Part shown: one piece after another, positions 42,437 to 52,561 of the stretch
How positions within the stretch are numbered: the stretch's first letter is position 1
Layout of the letters: each line of letters starts with the position of its first letter
Assembly: GCA_945868845.1 (NCBI GenBank)
Contig: CAMBMS010000001.1
Coordinates: 248,001 to 312,000 of the forward strand
DNA length: 64,000 bases
DNA from: Asaia bogorensis
Lineage (GTDB): Bacteria; Pseudomonadota; Alphaproteobacteria; Acetobacterales; Acetobacteraceae
Reading direction: 5' to 3'
Program-made: the position numbers and the translations under genes
Notes under the pieces: generated by a model
Seen by the model: the letters and a program-made list of their open reading frames with translations, nothing else
Told to the model about the DNA's origin: nothing
Databases searched by the model: none

Positions 42437-43237
42437 ATGCGCCTGAGCGATCAGCAACTGAAGGATTTCCACGAAAAGGGCTATTTATTCCTGCCCGCGT
42501 TGTTCAGCGACGGCGAGGTCGCCGCGTTGCGGGTAGAGGCCGAGCGCATTTACGACACCAACCGCAAGGAAATCTGGCGGGAAAAATCCGGCGCGCCGCG
42601 CACCGCCTTTGCCGCGCATCAATATAACGAGGCGTTCGCCATCCTGGGCGCGCATCCGCGCCTAATCGAACCCGTCGAGCAGATCTTCGGCGAACAACTC
42701 TACATGCATCAGTACAAGATCAATGCCAAGGCAGCATTCGAGGGCGATGTGTGGCAATGGCACCAGGATTACGGCACGTGGAAACGTGATGACGGTATGC
42801 CGGAGCCACGCGCGATGAATATTGCCGTTTACCTCGATGAGGTGATGTATATCAATGGCCCGCTGATGCTGGTCCCCGGCAGCCATGTGTATGGCACGCT
42901 GGCGGCCGACCATGATCTCGGTACCACATCGTATCCTCTGTGGACCTTGGATAACGCCACGGTTAAGAAGCTAGTGGACGCGGGCGGAATATTTACCGCC
43001 GTTGGCCCCCCGGGCTCGGTGCTGATGTTCCAGGGCAATCTGGTGCATGGCTCCGCCGGAAATATCACGCCCTATCCGCGCAAGATCGTCTATTTAACCT
43101 TGAACGCGGTCTCTAATTACATCCGCACGCCGACGCGGCCTGAATGGATCGCGCATCAGGACTTTGCGCCGATCTGGCCGGTCGCGGATGACGCATTGAT
43201 GCAGTATGCGCGGCGTTGGCAGGCCGCGGCGGAGTAG
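42437..43237 (+). CDS. Phytanoyl-CoA dioxygenase (PhyH) family protein
   Basis: 266 residues, non-haem iron and 2-oxoglutarate dioxygenase fold. Iron ligands His and Asp in VWQWHQDYGTW, further conserved region PRAMNIAVYLDEV and PLMLVPGSH, and the distal histidine in FQGNLVHGSAGN. The WHQDYGTW and MPEPRAMN segments resemble ectoine hydroxylase EctD, but no ectABC genes are here, so the substrate is open. The start has GGGGGA about nine bases upstream. It converges with uvrA, one base apart. Confidence 0.87.
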   Translation: MRLSDQQLKDFHEKGYLFLPALFSDGEVAALRVEAERIYDTNRKEIWREKSGAPRTAFAAHQYNEAFAILGAHPRLIEPVEQIFGEQLYMHQYKINAKAAFEGDVWQWHQDYGTWKRDDGMPEPRAMNIAVYLDEVMYINGPLMLVPGSHVYGTLAADHDLGTTSYPLWTLDNATVKKLVDAGGIFTAVGPPGSVLMFQGNLVHGSAGNITPYPRKIVYLTLNAVSNYIRTPTRPEWIAHQDFAPIWPVADDALMQYARRWQAAAE

Positions 43238-43238
43238 G

Positions 43239-46097
43239 TCACGCCCGCCGGCGCCCCCGTAGCGGTTTGGCAACAGGCAGCAAGGGCGCCAGAAATCGCC
43301 CGGTATGACTGTGCGGGTTCTCTGAGATATCCTCTGGCGTGCCGGCGGCAACGATATGCCCGCCGCCATCGCCGCCTTCGGGACCGAGATCGAGAATCCA
43401 GTCGGCGGTTTTGATCACTTCCAGGTTATGCTCTATCACGACCACGGTGTTGCCTTGGTCCACCAGCACGTGCAGCACTTCCAGCAACTTTCGTACGTCT
43501 TCGAAATGTAGCCCGGTGGTGGGTTCATCCAGAATATAAAGCGTTCTGCCCGTGGCACGGCGGGCGAGTTCCTTCGACAATTTTATTCTTTGTGCCTCGC
43601 CGCCAGAGAGGGTGGTCGCCTGCTGGCCAAGGGCGATATAGCCCAACCCCACGTGTTGCAAGATCTGCAGCCGATCGTTGATGCGCGTTTGCGCCGAAAA
43701 ATATGGCACCGCCTCATCCACTGTCATCGCCAAAACTTCGGCGATCGACTTGTCACGGAATTTAATCTCCAGGGTTTCACGGTTGTAGCGGCGGCCCTTG
43801 CAGGTGTCGCAGGTGACATAAACGTCGGGTAGAAAATGCATTTCGATCTTCAGTACACCATCGCCCTGGCAGGCCTCACAGCGCCCGCCTTTCACGTTGA
43901 AACTGAATCGACCCGGCTTGTAGCCACGCGCGCGGGCTTCGGGAAGTTCGGCAAACCAGTCGCGGATGGGGCCGAACAGGTCGGTATAGGTGGCGGGGTT
44001 GGAACGCGGTGTCCGTCCGATCGCCGATTGGTCAATATCGATGATCTTGTCGAGTTGTTCCAACCCTTCGATCCGATCATGCGCGGCCGGAACCTCTCCT
44101 GATCCCATCAACCGACGAGATGCCGCCTTGTACAGCGTGTCCACCACCAACGTCGATTTACCACCGCCGGAGACGCCGGTAACACAGATCAAGGTACCCA
44201 AAGGGAAACTGACGGAAATATTTTTTAAGTTATTGGCCCGGGCGCCGACGACTCGGATTTCCTTGCCCTTATGGACCTTCCGCCGCTGTGTCGGCACCGC
44301 AATGCGCTTGCGGCCAGAAAGATAGTCTCCGGTTAGAGATTTTGGATTTGCGGAAATTTCCGCAGCCGTTCCCTCGGCGATAACATGCCCGCCATGGATG
44401 CCAGCCAGTGGCCCCATATCCACGATATGATCGGCGGCGCGAATGGAATCCTCGTCATGCTCCACGACGAGCACTGTGTTTCCGAGATTGCGCAGCCGGC
44501 GAAGCGTGCCGAGCAGGCGTTCATTGTCGCGCTGGTGAAGGCCGATGGAAGGTTCATCCAGTACATACAGCACGCCCGTCAGGCCGGAACCGATCTGGCT
44601 GGCAAGCCGGATACGCTGGCTTTCCCCGCCCGAGAGGGTAGCGGAGCCACGCGCGAGCGTTAAATAACCCAACCCGACATCGACCAGAAACCGCAACCGC
44701 TCCAAGATCTCGCGCAAGATCCGTCGGGCGATTTCCGCGCGCTGCGGAGAGAGCGTCCCGCCGACATCGGCAAACCAGTCCAGCGCATGACGGATGGAAA
44801 GCTCCGAAGCCTCGGCGATGCTCCTGCCGCCGACGCGCACCGCCAGCGCCTCCGGCCTCAGCCGGGCGCCCGCGCAGGCGGCGCAGGGTTTTTCCGCCTG
44901 ATACCGGGAGAGCTCCTCGCGCACCCAGGCGCTATCGGTACTCTCATACCGGCGTTGCAGATTATGGATCACGCCTTCAAACGGCTTTTCCAGCGTGTAG
45001 GCCCGGGCACCGTCCCGGTAAGTAAAATTAACTTTTGTCTTGTCCGTTCCGAACAGGATGGCGTTGCGCACATCCTCCCGCAAATCCTGCCATTGCGTGC
45101 GGGTACTGACCTTGAAATGCTTGGCCAGGCTTTCGATCGTCTGGTCATAATAGGGCGCCTTGGCATTGGCCCAGGGCCGAATGGCGCCGTCCGCCAGATT
45201 AACCCGGTCATCAGGGACCACCAGATGCGGATCAAAGAAATTTTCCGCCCCAAGCCCGTCGCAGGACGGGCAAGCGCCGTGTGGCGAATTAAAACTGAAC
45301 AGGCGGGGTTCGATTTCCTCGATGGTGAAGCCAGAGACCGGGCAGGCGAAGCGGGAAGAAAAAATGGTTTGCTCGCCATTGTCGGCGTTTTCGGCATAGA
45401 CGATGCCCTCGGTCATGCCGAGCGCGGTCTCAAAGCTATCGGCTAGCCGCGGGGCGATGCCGTCACGTACAACGATGCGGTCCACCACCACCTCGATGTC
45501 GTGGTTCAGGCGGCGGTTGAGGGTAGGAACGGTGGCAATTTCAAAAAGCTTACCGTCCACCTTTACCCGGGTGAAGCCCTTGCGCTGTAATTCAGAAAAT
45601 TCCTTGCGGTATTCGCCCTTGCGCCCGCGCGCAATGGGGGCCAGCAGCAGCAGGCGCGTGCCCTCGGGCATTGCCAGCACGCGGTCTACCATTTGCGAGA
45701 CCGTCTGTGCCTCGATCGGCAATCCGGTGGCCGGCGAATACGGCACGCCGGCACGCGCCCAGAGCAGACGCATATAGTCGGCGATCTCTGTCACCGTGCC
45801 GACGGTGGAGCGTGGGTTCTTGCTCGTTGTCTTCTGTTCGATGGAGATCGCGGGCGACAGCCCGTCGATGCTGTCCACATCCGGCTTGGCCATGAGCTCC
45901 AGGAACTGCCGCGCATAGGCCGAGAGCGATTCCACATAGCGCCGCTGGCCCTCTGCATAGATCGTATCGAACGCCAGCGACGATTTGCCGGAGCCGGACA
46001 GGCCGGTGATCACGGTCAAGCGGTCGCGCGGGATTTGCACATCCACGTTCTTCAGGTTGTGCTCGCGCGCGCCGCGAACATGGATGTGGCCGGCCAT
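43239..46097 (-). CDS. uvrA: Excinuclease ABC subunit A
   Basis: 952 residues, the damage-sensing ATPase of nucleotide excision repair. Two ABC modules: Walker [10 protein letters not shown] near residue 32 and GVSGGGKST near 645, signatures [16 protein letters not shown] and [16 protein letters not shown], and zinc-binding cysteines ([16 protein letters not shown] to [17 protein letters not shown] and CEACQGDG to CDTC). Length is normal. It is divergent from ssb, with a perfect GTTC-N7-GTTC LexA box 19-33 bases before its start, so both are probably SOS-induced. Confidence 0.96.
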   Translation of the reverse strand: MAGHIHVRGAREHNLKNVDVQIPRDRLTVITGLSGSGKSSLAFDTIYAEGQRRYVESLSAYARQFLELMAKPDVDSIDGLSPAISIEQKTTSKNPRSTVGTVTEIADYMRLLWARAGVPYSPATGLPIEAQTVSQMVDRVLAMPEGTRLLLLAPIARGRKGEYRKEFSELQRKGFTRVKVDGKLFEIATVPTLNRRLNHDIEVVVDRIVVRDGIAPRLADSFETALGMTEGIVYAENADNGEQTIFSSRFACPVSGFTIEEIEPRLFSFNSPHGACPSCDGLGAENFFDPHLVVPDDRVNLADGAIRPWANAKAPYYDQTIESLAKHFKVSTRTQWQDLREDVRNAILFGTDKTKVNFTYRDGARAYTLEKPFEGVIHNLQRRYESTDSAWVREELSRYQAEKPCAACAGARLRPEALAVRVGGRSIAEASELSIRHALDWFADVGGTLSPQRAEIARRILREILERLRFLVDVGLGYLTLARGSATLSGGESQRIRLASQIGSGLTGVLYVLDEPSIGLHQRDNERLLGTLRRLRNLGNTVLVVEHDEDSIRAADHIVDMGPLAGIHGGHVIAEGTAAEISANPKSLTGDYLSGRKRIAVPTQRRKVHKGKEIRVVGARANNLKNISVSFPLGTLICVTGVSGGGKSTLVVDTLYKAASRRLMGSGEVPAAHDRIEGLEQLDKIIDIDQSAIGRTPRSNPATYTDLFGPIRDWFAELPEARARGYKPGRFSFNVKGGRCEACQGDGVLKIEMHFLPDVYVTCDTCKGRRYNRETLEIKFRDKSIAEVLAMTVDEAVPYFSAQTRINDRLQILQHVGLGYIALGQQATTLSGGEAQRIKLSKELARRATGRTLYILDEPTTGLHFEDVRKLLEVLHVLVDQGNTVVVIEHNLEVIKTADWILDLGPEGGDGGGHIVAAGTPEDISENPHSHTGRFLAPLLPVAKPLRGRRRA

Positions 46098-46115
46098 CAG
46101 GGATTTCTTCCGTTT

Positions 46116-46130
46116 GTTCTCTGGATGTTC
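46116..46130. promoter_or_regulatory. LexA (SOS) box between uvrA and ssb
   Basis: GTTC-TCTGGAT-GTTC exactly matches the alphaproteobacterial LexA operator GTTC-N7-GTTC and lies between the divergent uvrA and ssb starts, both classical SOS genes. This supports both the operator and the taxonomic placement. Confidence 0.88.
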
Positions 46131-46220
46131 TGGGTGTATATGGCGTGTTCCGCGTTCCCTGGGAAGGGGAATCGCGGGGTGCTAGGCTGGTTTCTGGCGA
46201 GTATGGAAGAGGGGCGTAAC

Positions 46221-46721
46221 ATGGCAGGCAGCATCAACAAGGTCATCCTGGTGGGCAATCTGGGCAAGGATCCGGAAGTGCGCACGACGCAGGATGGCAG
46301 CAAAATCGTCAATCTGACCCTGGCCACCAGCGAGACCTGGAACGACCGCGCCTCCGGCGAGCGCAAGGAGCGCACTGAATGGCACCGCGTGGTCATCTTC
46401 AATGATCGCATCGGTGAGGTGGCAGAGAAATACCTGAAGAAGGGCCGCAAGGTTTACGTCGAGGGCACGTTGCAGACCAGAAAATGGACGGATCAGGCCG
46501 GGCAGGAAAAATATAGCACCGAAGTGGTGATCGGTCGCTTCAAGGGTGAACTGACCCTTCTCGACAGCAACCGCGGCGAGGAAGGCGGCATGGACGAAGG
46601 CGGCAGCTATCAGCCCCGCGAACGCGCCCCGGCCCGTGCTGTCAGTGGCGGCGGCGGTCGCGGCAGCCCATCCTGGGAAGCCCCGAAGGGCGGCGATCTG
46701 GACGACGAGATTCCGTTCTGA
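46221..46721 (+). CDS. ssb: Single-stranded DNA-binding protein
   Basis: 166 residues: OB fold with [48 protein letters not shown] (about residues 34-64), [16 protein letters not shown], then a Gly-rich linker and the acidic C-terminal tip DDEIPF that binds replication and repair partners. GAGGGG lies six bases before the ATG. It is divergent from uvrA across a LexA box. A GCTGG/CCAGC inverted repeat (46724-46747) right after the stop may help termination. Confidence 0.96.
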   Translation: MAGSINKVILVGNLGKDPEVRTTQDGSKIVNLTLATSETWNDRASGERKERTEWHRVVIFNDRIGEVAEKYLKKGRKVYVEGTLQTRKWTDQAGQEKYSTEVVIGRFKGELTLLDSNRGEEGGMDEGGSYQPRERAPARAVSGGGGRGSPSWEAPKGGDLDDEIPF

Positions 46722-46747
46722 TCGCTGGATATATCCCGATAGCCAGC

Positions 46748-46763
46748 AAGTTCTTGAGAACTT
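46748..46763. promoter_or_regulatory. Palindrome upstream of a small HTH-like ORF
   Basis: AAGTTCT-TG-AGAACTT, seven perfect pairs, 25 bases before the ATG at 46788. Candidate operator for the small HTH-like protein, or part of the ssb terminator region. Confidence 0.45.
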
Positions 46764-46787
46764 TGGTGTTTCTTTAAGGAGGCACAG

Positions 46788-46958
46788 ATGGGTGAAAATC
46801 CCAAGTCTCATCGAGACAGGATCATCCATCGCTGGGCAGCTGAACGCGACAAAACCCAGACTGAGATCGCGTTTTGGAGGGAGCCGAGTTGGCATTACGT
46901 TAGTCGGATTGCAATAAGGACTGGCAAGATGTCACGGCGGAATAGGTCACTGGCCTGA
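46788..46958 (+). CDS. Small HTH-like protein
   Basis: A 56-residue ORF with a strong AAGGAGG ribosome site six bases before its ATG. The middle reads RIIHRWAAERDKTQTEIA, then YVSRIAIRTGK, with eight residues between EIA and YVSRI, the spacing of a helix-turn-helix (TQ-EIA-x8-YVSRI). Residues in the turn (FWREPSWH) are unusual, without the normal Gly. It lies between ssb and gyrA and is preceded by a palindrome. It may be a small regulator or a shortened remnant. Confidence 0.55.
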   Translation: MGENPKSHRDRIIHRWAAERDKTQTEIAFWREPSWHYVSRIAIRTGKMSRRNRSLA

Positions 46959-47177
46959 AGGTGGAAGCAGCACGTCACGCTACGGTGATCGCCGCGCGTT
47001 CACCAGGTAGCGATTTGAGCTGAACCTTCCGGGCCTGACCGGAAAACTCCCCAGGCCATTGCCGTAACCAGCGGCCATCCTCAGGTAGCGACACGAGGGG
47101 CGCTGTGCTAGACATCATCCGTACGGGTCGAACCATGGGCGGGGCCGTCCAGCCCCCCGCAAAATATCGGAACTGCG

Positions 47178-49949
47178 TTGAGCGATACGCCTGAAACACC
47201 CCCCCCGAGCGAACCGCCGGAGGATATGCAGCCGGTGATGCTCGAGGAGGAGATGCGTCGCTCCTACCTCGACTACGCCATGTCCGTAATCGTTTCGCGG
47301 GCTTTGCCCGATGCGCGCGACGGGCTGAAGCCGGTGCACCGGCGCATCCTGTATGCCATGCACGATACCGGCAACACGCCGGATCGTCCGTACCGCAAAT
47401 CTGCCTCCGTCGTCGGCGAGGTGATGGGCAAATACCATCCACACGGCGATTCCGCGATCTACGACGCCATGGTGCGTATGGCGCAAAGCTTTTCCGTGCG
47501 CGTCCGCCTGATCGACGGCCAGGGCAACTTTGGCAGTGTTGACGGCGATCCGCCGGCGGCCATGCGCTATACCGAATCGCGCCTGGCCGGGGCGGCGATG
47601 CTTTTGCTCGTCGACATAGACCAGGAGACCGTGGATTTCACTCCCACCTATGATGAAAGTCGGGAAGAGCCGCGTGTGCTGCCGGCGCGATTTCCGAACC
47701 TGCTGATCAATGGCGCTGGCGGCATCGCCGTCGGTATGGCGACCAATATTCCGACGCATAATCCAGGCGAGATCGTCGATGCCACCCTTGCGTTAATGGA
47801 CAACCCCGACCTGTCCCTCGACGAACTGCTGAAAATCGTCCCCGGCCCGGATTTTCCGACCGGCGGGCTCATACTTGGTCGTTCCGGCATTCGCAGTGCC
47901 TATGAAACGGGCCGCGGCTCCGTCGTCATTCGCGCCCGTGCCGAAGTGGAGGAAATCCGCAAGGATCGCGAAGCCATCGTGATCACGGAAATTCCCTATC
48001 AGGTGAACAAATCCACCTTGCTCGAACGCATCGCCGAACTGGTGCGCGCCAAGCAGGTGGAGGGCATCGCCGATATGCGTGACGAGTCCGACCGATCCGG
48101 CATGCGCGTTGTGATCGAGCTGAAGCGCGACGCAACCGGTGATGTGGTGCTGAACCAGCTTTATCGATTCACGCAGTTGCAGACCTCGTTCGGCGTCAAC
48201 ATGCTGGCACTGGATGGCGGGCGGCCGCGGTTGATGGGGCTGCGCGATGCGCTGAATTGTTTCATCACGTTCCGCGAGGACGTGATCCTCCGGCGATCGC
48301 GATTCGAGCTGAACAAGGCTCGGGACCGGGCGCATCTTTTGGTAGGCCTCGCCATCGCGGTGGCGAATATCGACGCGGTAATCGCACTGATCCGATCGAG
48401 CCCCGACGCTGGCACAGCACGCGCCGCGCTGATGGATCGCGATTGGCCCGCAACCGATATCGATACCCTACTCGCGCTGATCGATGAGCCGGGTAATGTG
48501 GTCACGCCCGAACGCACGGTCCGGCTAACGGAAGAACAGGCGCGCGGTATCCTGGAATTGCGCCTCGCCCGCCTTACTGGCCTAGAACGAGAAAAAATCC
48601 AGCAGGAACTTTCCGAAGTTGCGCAACGAATGCGGGAACTGCTGGAAATTCTTGGCTCGCGCATTCGCCGGATCGAGGTGATGCGCGACGAGCTGATCGC
48701 CGCGCGCGCCGAAATCGTTTCCCCGCGCATGACCGAAATCACCGATGCGGCATCCGATCAGGACGATGAAAGCCTAATCGAGCCAGGGCAGATGGTGGTG
48801 ACCATCACCCGCGACGGCTTCATCAAGCGCACACCGCTAGATACGTATCGCGCCCAGAATCGCGGTGGCCGTGGGCGCAGCGGTGCAGGCACGCGCGGCG
48901 ATGATATCGTCACGCGCAGCTTCAACGCCCACACTCATCAATGGGTGCTGTTCTTTTCGGGCGGTGGCAAGGCGTACCGGGAAAAAGTCTGGAAGCTGCC
49001 GGAAGCGGGCCCGACGGCGAAAGGCCGGGCGCTGGTCAATCTGTTGCCCGACCTGGGCTCCGATTCTATCACCACCGTGCTGCCGCTGCCGCAGGATGAA
49101 AGTCTGTGGGAAAATCTGCACCTCATCTTCGCCACAGCCTCGGGAAATGTGCGGCGCAATCGCCTTTCGGATTTCCGTCATGTGCGCTCCTCCGGCCTAA
49201 TTGCCATGAAGTTGGATGAGGGCGATCATCTAATTGGCGTCGCCACCTGCCGGGAAGGCGACGATGTTTTGCTGGCCGCGCGCGCCGCGCGCTGCATCCG
49301 CTTCCAGGCGACGGATGACAATTTACGTGTCTTCGCCGGCCGCGATTCCACCGGCGTGCGCGGCATCCGCCTGGCCACCGGCGATGCGGTGATCTCCATG
49401 TCCGTGCTGCGCCATGTGGAGGTGAGCACGGAAGAGCGCGCGGCCTATATGAAAATTTCAGCCGCCCGTCGCCGCGCCGAAGGCGACGAGGGCATGGCAG
49501 TGCCGGAGACCGAGGAAGACGTCGCCGACATCACACTCTCCGCCGAAAGGATCGCAGAGCTGGAGACGGCGGAAGAATTTCTGCTGACCGTGACCGATGG
49601 TGGCTTCGGCAAGCGCAGCTCCGCCTATGAATACCGTGTCGCCCACCGAGGCGGGCAGGGGATCGCCAACATTTCTCTCTCCCGCCGTACGGGGGTTGCG
49701 GTTGCCGCGACCTTGCCGGTACGTCCGGGGGATGATGTGATGCTGGTGACCGATGCTGGCAGGCTGATCCGGGTACCGGCAGACCAGGTGCGCGTCACGG
49801 GGCGCATGGCGATGGGTGTCACCTTATTCCGCGTCGATGCCGGCGAGCATGTTACCGCCGCCTTCCCGATCCTGGATGACGGCGGCGACACGGATATCGA
49901 AATACCTACCCAACCCGAACCCAACGGGGAGCCCCACAGAGATGGCTGA
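47178..49949 (+). CDS. gyrA: DNA gyrase subunit A
   Basis: 923 residues. Breakage-reunion domain with the catalytic tyrosine in AAMRYTESR, the quinolone-resistance region [19 protein letters not shown] with Ser and Asp at positions equal to E. coli 83 and 87 (susceptible type), and a C-terminal beta-pinwheel with a GyrA box QNRGGRG. The listed start is a TTG with weak ribosome site; an ATG at 47226 ([13 protein letters not shown]) has GGAGG only two bases before it. The TTG form gives an N-terminal Pro/Glu-rich tail as in relatives, but the region includes a C8 tract (47199-47206). Its stop overlaps coaD by eight bases. Confidence 0.93.
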   Translation: MSDTPETPPPSEPPEDMQPVMLEEEMRRSYLDYAMSVIVSRALPDARDGLKPVHRRILYAMHDTGNTPDRPYRKSASVVGEVMGKYHPHGDSAIYDAMVRMAQSFSVRVRLIDGQGNFGSVDGDPPAAMRYTESRLAGAAMLLLVDIDQETVDFTPTYDESREEPRVLPARFPNLLINGAGGIAVGMATNIPTHNPGEIVDATLALMDNPDLSLDELLKIVPGPDFPTGGLILGRSGIRSAYETGRGSVVIRARAEVEEIRKDREAIVITEIPYQVNKSTLLERIAELVRAKQVEGIADMRDESDRSGMRVVIELKRDATGDVVLNQLYRFTQLQTSFGVNMLALDGGRPRLMGLRDALNCFITFREDVILRRSRFELNKARDRAHLLVGLAIAVANIDAVIALIRSSPDAGTARAALMDRDWPATDIDTLLALIDEPGNVVTPERTVRLTEEQARGILELRLARLTGLEREKIQQELSEVAQRMRELLEILGSRIRRIEVMRDELIAARAEIVSPRMTEITDAASDQDDESLIEPGQMVVTITRDGFIKRTPLDTYRAQNRGGRGRSGAGTRGDDIVTRSFNAHTHQWVLFFSGGGKAYREKVWKLPEAGPTAKGRALVNLLPDLGSDSITTVLPLPQDESLWENLHLIFATASGNVRRNRLSDFRHVRSSGLIAMKLDEGDHLIGVATCREGDDVLLAARAARCIRFQATDDNLRVFAGRDSTGVRGIRLATGDAVISMSVLRHVEVSTEERAAYMKISAARRRAEGDEGMAVPETEEDVADITLSAERIAELETAEEFLLTVTDGGFGKRSSAYEYRVAHRGGQGIANISLSRRTGVAVAATLPVRPGDDVMLVTDAGRLIRVPADQVRVTGRMAMGVTLFRVDAGEHVTAAFPILDDGGDTDIEIPTQPEPNGEPHRDG

Positions 49950-50454
49950 AAAACAGCGGATTGGGCTTTATCCCGGAACCTTCGATCCGGTCACCAATGG
50001 CCATATGGACGTGATCGGGCGCGCCGCGCGGCTATTGGACCGGCTGGTCGTCGGCGTAGCCATCAATACCGGCAAGGGGCCATTGTTTCCGCTGGAAGAA
50101 CGCGTGGAGCTGGTCAAGGCAGAGGTTGCCGCGATTGCGCAGAAGAACGGCAACGTAATCGATGTCCTGCCGTTTGACACCTTGCTGGTGCATTTTGCCC
50201 GTAAGGTCGGCGCCACCATGATTGTGCGCGGCCTGCGCGCAGTCTCCGATTTCGACTATGAATTCCAGATGGCGGGCATGAACTATCGTCTGGACCCGGA
50301 TATCGAGACGGTGTTCCTGACCGCCAGTGAACGCCACCAGTTCATCGCCTCCCGCCTAGTCAAGGAAATTGCCTTTCTGGGCGGCGATATTTCGTCCTTC
50401 GTCCCGCCGCTGACACATACGCGCGTGTTGCAGCGGGTTCGGGACCGCGTCTAG
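49942..50454 (+). CDS. coaD: Phosphopantetheine adenylyltransferase
   Basis: 170 residues, the fourth step of CoA synthesis (4'-phosphopantetheine plus ATP to dephospho-CoA). Nucleotidyltransferase motif [15 protein letters not shown] (T-x-G-H), [22 protein letters not shown], and the ISSFVPP segment. The ATG lies inside the end of gyrA, and GGGAG precedes it, so translation is coupled to gyrA. Confidence 0.95.
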   Translation: MAEKQRIGLYPGTFDPVTNGHMDVIGRAARLLDRLVVGVAINTGKGPLFPLEERVELVKAEVAAIAQKNGNVIDVLPFDTLLVHFARKVGATMIVRGLRAVSDFDYEFQMAGMNYRLDPDIETVFLTASERHQFIASRLVKEIAFLGGDISSFVPPLTHTRVLQRVRDRV

Positions 50455-50475
50455 TTCTGCCTCGGAGACATCGCC

Positions 50476-51030
50476 ATGCGCCGTCGCACCCTGATCATAA
50501 CATCCTTGTTAGGAATTCTCATGTCCGAATCCGCCGATGCCCAAAGCACGCTCGATCCCGCCAACACATTGTATCTGGATCTGAAAGATGGCCGCGTAGT
50601 GATCGAACTACGCACCGACCTCGCGCCCAAGCATGTGGAGCAGGTCAAGACGCTGGTCGCCAGGAAATTTTACGATAACACGCCATTTCATCGCGTGATC
50701 GAGGGTTTTATGGCCCAGGGTGGCGACCCGACCGGCACCGGCACGGGCGGGTCCGATCTGCCGAACGTGCCGGCCGAGTTCACCAACAAGGCGCGCTTCC
50801 TGCGCGGCACGGTGGGTGCCGCGCGCAGCGGCGATCCGAACAGCGCCAATAGCCAGTTCTACATTATGTTCGCCCCGTCCCCGCACCTGGACGGCCAGTA
50901 CACGATCTGGGGCCGCGTGGTGCAAGGCATGGAGTTCGTCGACAAGATCACTCGCGGCGCCGGTGGCAGCGGCCAGGTGCAGAACCCGGATCGCATCATC
51001 CGGGCCCGGCTGGCCACCGATCCGCAATAG
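50476..51030 (+). CDS. Periplasmic cyclophilin-type peptidyl-prolyl isomerase
   Basis: 184 residues: signal peptide about 1-22 (ends SADAQ), then a compact bacterial cyclophilin domain with FYDNTPFHRVIEGFMAQGGDPTGTGTGG, which includes the catalytic Arg of FHRV and the QGGDPTGTG loop, then NSANSQFYIMFAPSPHLDGQYTIWG. Folding helper in the periplasm. It follows coaD after 21 bases and probably shares its transcript. Confidence 0.93.
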   Translation: MRRRTLIITSLLGILMSESADAQSTLDPANTLYLDLKDGRVVIELRTDLAPKHVEQVKTLVARKFYDNTPFHRVIEGFMAQGGDPTGTGTGGSDLPNVPAEFTNKARFLRGTVGAARSGDPNSANSQFYIMFAPSPHLDGQYTIWGRVVQGMEFVDKITRGAGGSGQVQNPDRIIRARLATDPQ

Positions 51031-51129
51031 TCGCCTGGCGCAACCACGATCCGCACGAATTTGGATTGACCCGAGGCCCACCTTGGCGTTCAAGGCGGGC
51101 CTCGACAGTTGTCCGGGGCAGTTTGGTGA

Positions 51130-51205
51130 GAGCCTGTAGCTCAGTTGGTAGAGCACGAGACTTTTAATCTTGGGGCCGAGGGTTCGAATCCCTCCGGGCT
51201 CACCA
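51130..51205 (+). tRNA. tRNA-Lys (anticodon TTT)
   Basis: Seventy-six bases: acceptor GAGCCTG with CGGGCTC, D arm TAGCTCAGTTGGTAGAGC, anticodon stem CGAGA/TCTTG with loop CTTTTAA giving anticodon TTT, T arm AGGGTTCGAATCCCT and encoded ACCA. Reads AAA and AAG lysine codons. Confidence 0.97.
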
Positions 51206-51314
51206 TGCTGATTTCATCTGCGGATACCCGGTTTTTGATCCGAGCAAAGCATGCGGCGCATTGGTTGGAACCGGGCTTGCGCGTGGGGGGCGAACGCGCC
51301 ACCTGCAGCGTATC

Positions 51315-51572
51315 ATGAACGAGCGTCTTCCACCCGAGATCAACATGCGCCCCGATGGCAGCTTCGTCGATCCGCCACATCTCCCTTGGTCGGCATGGAT
51401 TTTCCGCGCAACGGCCTTAGTGGCGACCCTAGCGGCGGCACTGGCCGGGGCGGTATTCCTAATCGGTTTCGCGCTCATCCTGATTCCGGTCGCGCTGGGG
51501 TCGGCCTTAATCGCCTGGGCGGCTTTGCGGTACCGTTTTTGGAAGGTCCTGCGCTCAGCCAACGGAAAATAG
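51315..51572 (+). CDS. Small two-helix membrane protein
   Basis: 85 residues with two hydrophobic segments (about 28-50 and 52-70) and a basic tail (RYRFWKVLR). The ATG is chosen because MNERLPPEINMRPDGSFVDPP forms a polar N-terminus; the ribosome site is weak. No family recognised. It sits alone between tRNA-Lys and a leftward operon. Confidence 0.6.
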   Translation: MNERLPPEINMRPDGSFVDPPHLPWSAWIFRATALVATLAAALAGAVFLIGFALILIPVALGSALIAWAALRYRFWKVLRSANGK

Positions 51573-51619
51573 GCGATCTACCCTGCAGCGTCGAAGCACT
51601 GGCCAGTTGCCAGATTCGT

Positions 51620-52561
51620 CTACCACGGCATGGCACGCGATCCGACGACCGCCACGAACCGCCGCAATCCGGCCCATTGCTGTTCCCAATACCCACCGAT
51701 TGCAAGCCGTTCATCGCCGGATGAATCACCGGTCGGTAAATAGCGCGGCGAGAAATCCGCCGTACGGAATAGCATGTCCCACCAGGGCAGCACCGCGCCA
51801 TAATTGCACGAACGCCGTCCCGCCGCGTGCAATCCGTGATGCAGGCGATGAAAGCGCGGCGAGATCAGCAGCCGCTCCCCCACCACGCCGAACGACAACC
51901 GCACATTAGCATGCGACAGGCTTTCCAGGAATCGCAGGACGAGAATCAGCAATGGAAACTGCATCGGCGACACGCCGATTAGCAGCGCTACCAAACCGAA
52001 CCAGATAAAGGCGATGATGTCGTCCAGCAGATGATTGCGATCGTCGGACCAGAAGGTCATTTGCCGTTGCCCGTGATGCAGCGCGTGGAGCGCCCACCAC
52101 CAGCGATACCGGTGCGATAGACGATGACGCCAATATTCCGCCGCATCCAGAATGATCGCGTACAGAATGAAGGTCAGGAGTTGCTGGCCGAGCAGGGCCG
52201 GAAACAGGCCCTCCAGGGTGAGCGAGACCCAGCCCTGGTCGGTGAGGAAGCCACTCAGCGCCGTCTGCGCCTGCCAGAAAAGCACGAAGGTAATTAGAGG
52301 AAGCAGGCCGACGCGGGAAATCACCGTGTAGAGCACATCCACCCAGACTGCTTGGCGGTCCGCCCACCGCTCCACCGGCCGCCAGTGCTCCAGCGGCACG
52401 CAGATGGCGAAGGTCAGTGTAACCTGAATGGCGCCATAGACCGCGAATAAGGCCCAGCCGAAGGATAGCTCTTCCCAAGCCATCAATCCCGCCGTGTACA
52501 GCAATGGTAGAAGCAGATACTCCTGCAACCAGCCGGCAATCAGGTCGAGGCTTTCAATCAT
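51620..52561 (-). CDS. Sterol desaturase / fatty-acid hydroxylase family protein
   Basis: 313 residues, di-iron membrane oxygenase fold with several helices and the three histidine motifs HRLSH, HALHHGQ and HRLHHGLH, all intact. Members hydroxylate or desaturate membrane lipids or carotenoids; substrate unknown. Its ATG overlaps the stop of the beta-propeller gene, so they are translationally coupled. Confidence 0.88.
   Translation of the reverse strand: MIESLDLIAGWLQEYLLLPLLYTAGLMAWEELSFGWALFAVYGAIQVTLTFAICVPLEHWRPVERWADRQAVWVDVLYTVISRVGLLPLITFVLFWQAQTALSGFLTDQGWVSLTLEGLFPALLGQQLLTFILYAIILDAAEYWRHRLSHRYRWWWALHALHHGQRQMTFWSDDRNHLLDDIIAFIWFGLVALLIGVSPMQFPLLILVLRFLESLSHANVRLSFGVVGERLLISPRFHRLHHGLHAAGRRSCNYGAVLPWWDMLFRTADFSPRYLPTGDSSGDERLAIGGYWEQQWAGLRRFVAVVGSRAMPW

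Noticed and set aside
42437-43237. Naming the PhyH gene ectoine hydroxylase EctD
   Set aside because: Motifs around the iron site are similar, but no ectoine synthesis genes are present and PhyH proteins are diverse.
46975-47177. Minus-strand open frame before gyrA
   Set aside because: It overlaps the gyrA start region, shows no family motif and has no ribosome site; treated as a shadow.
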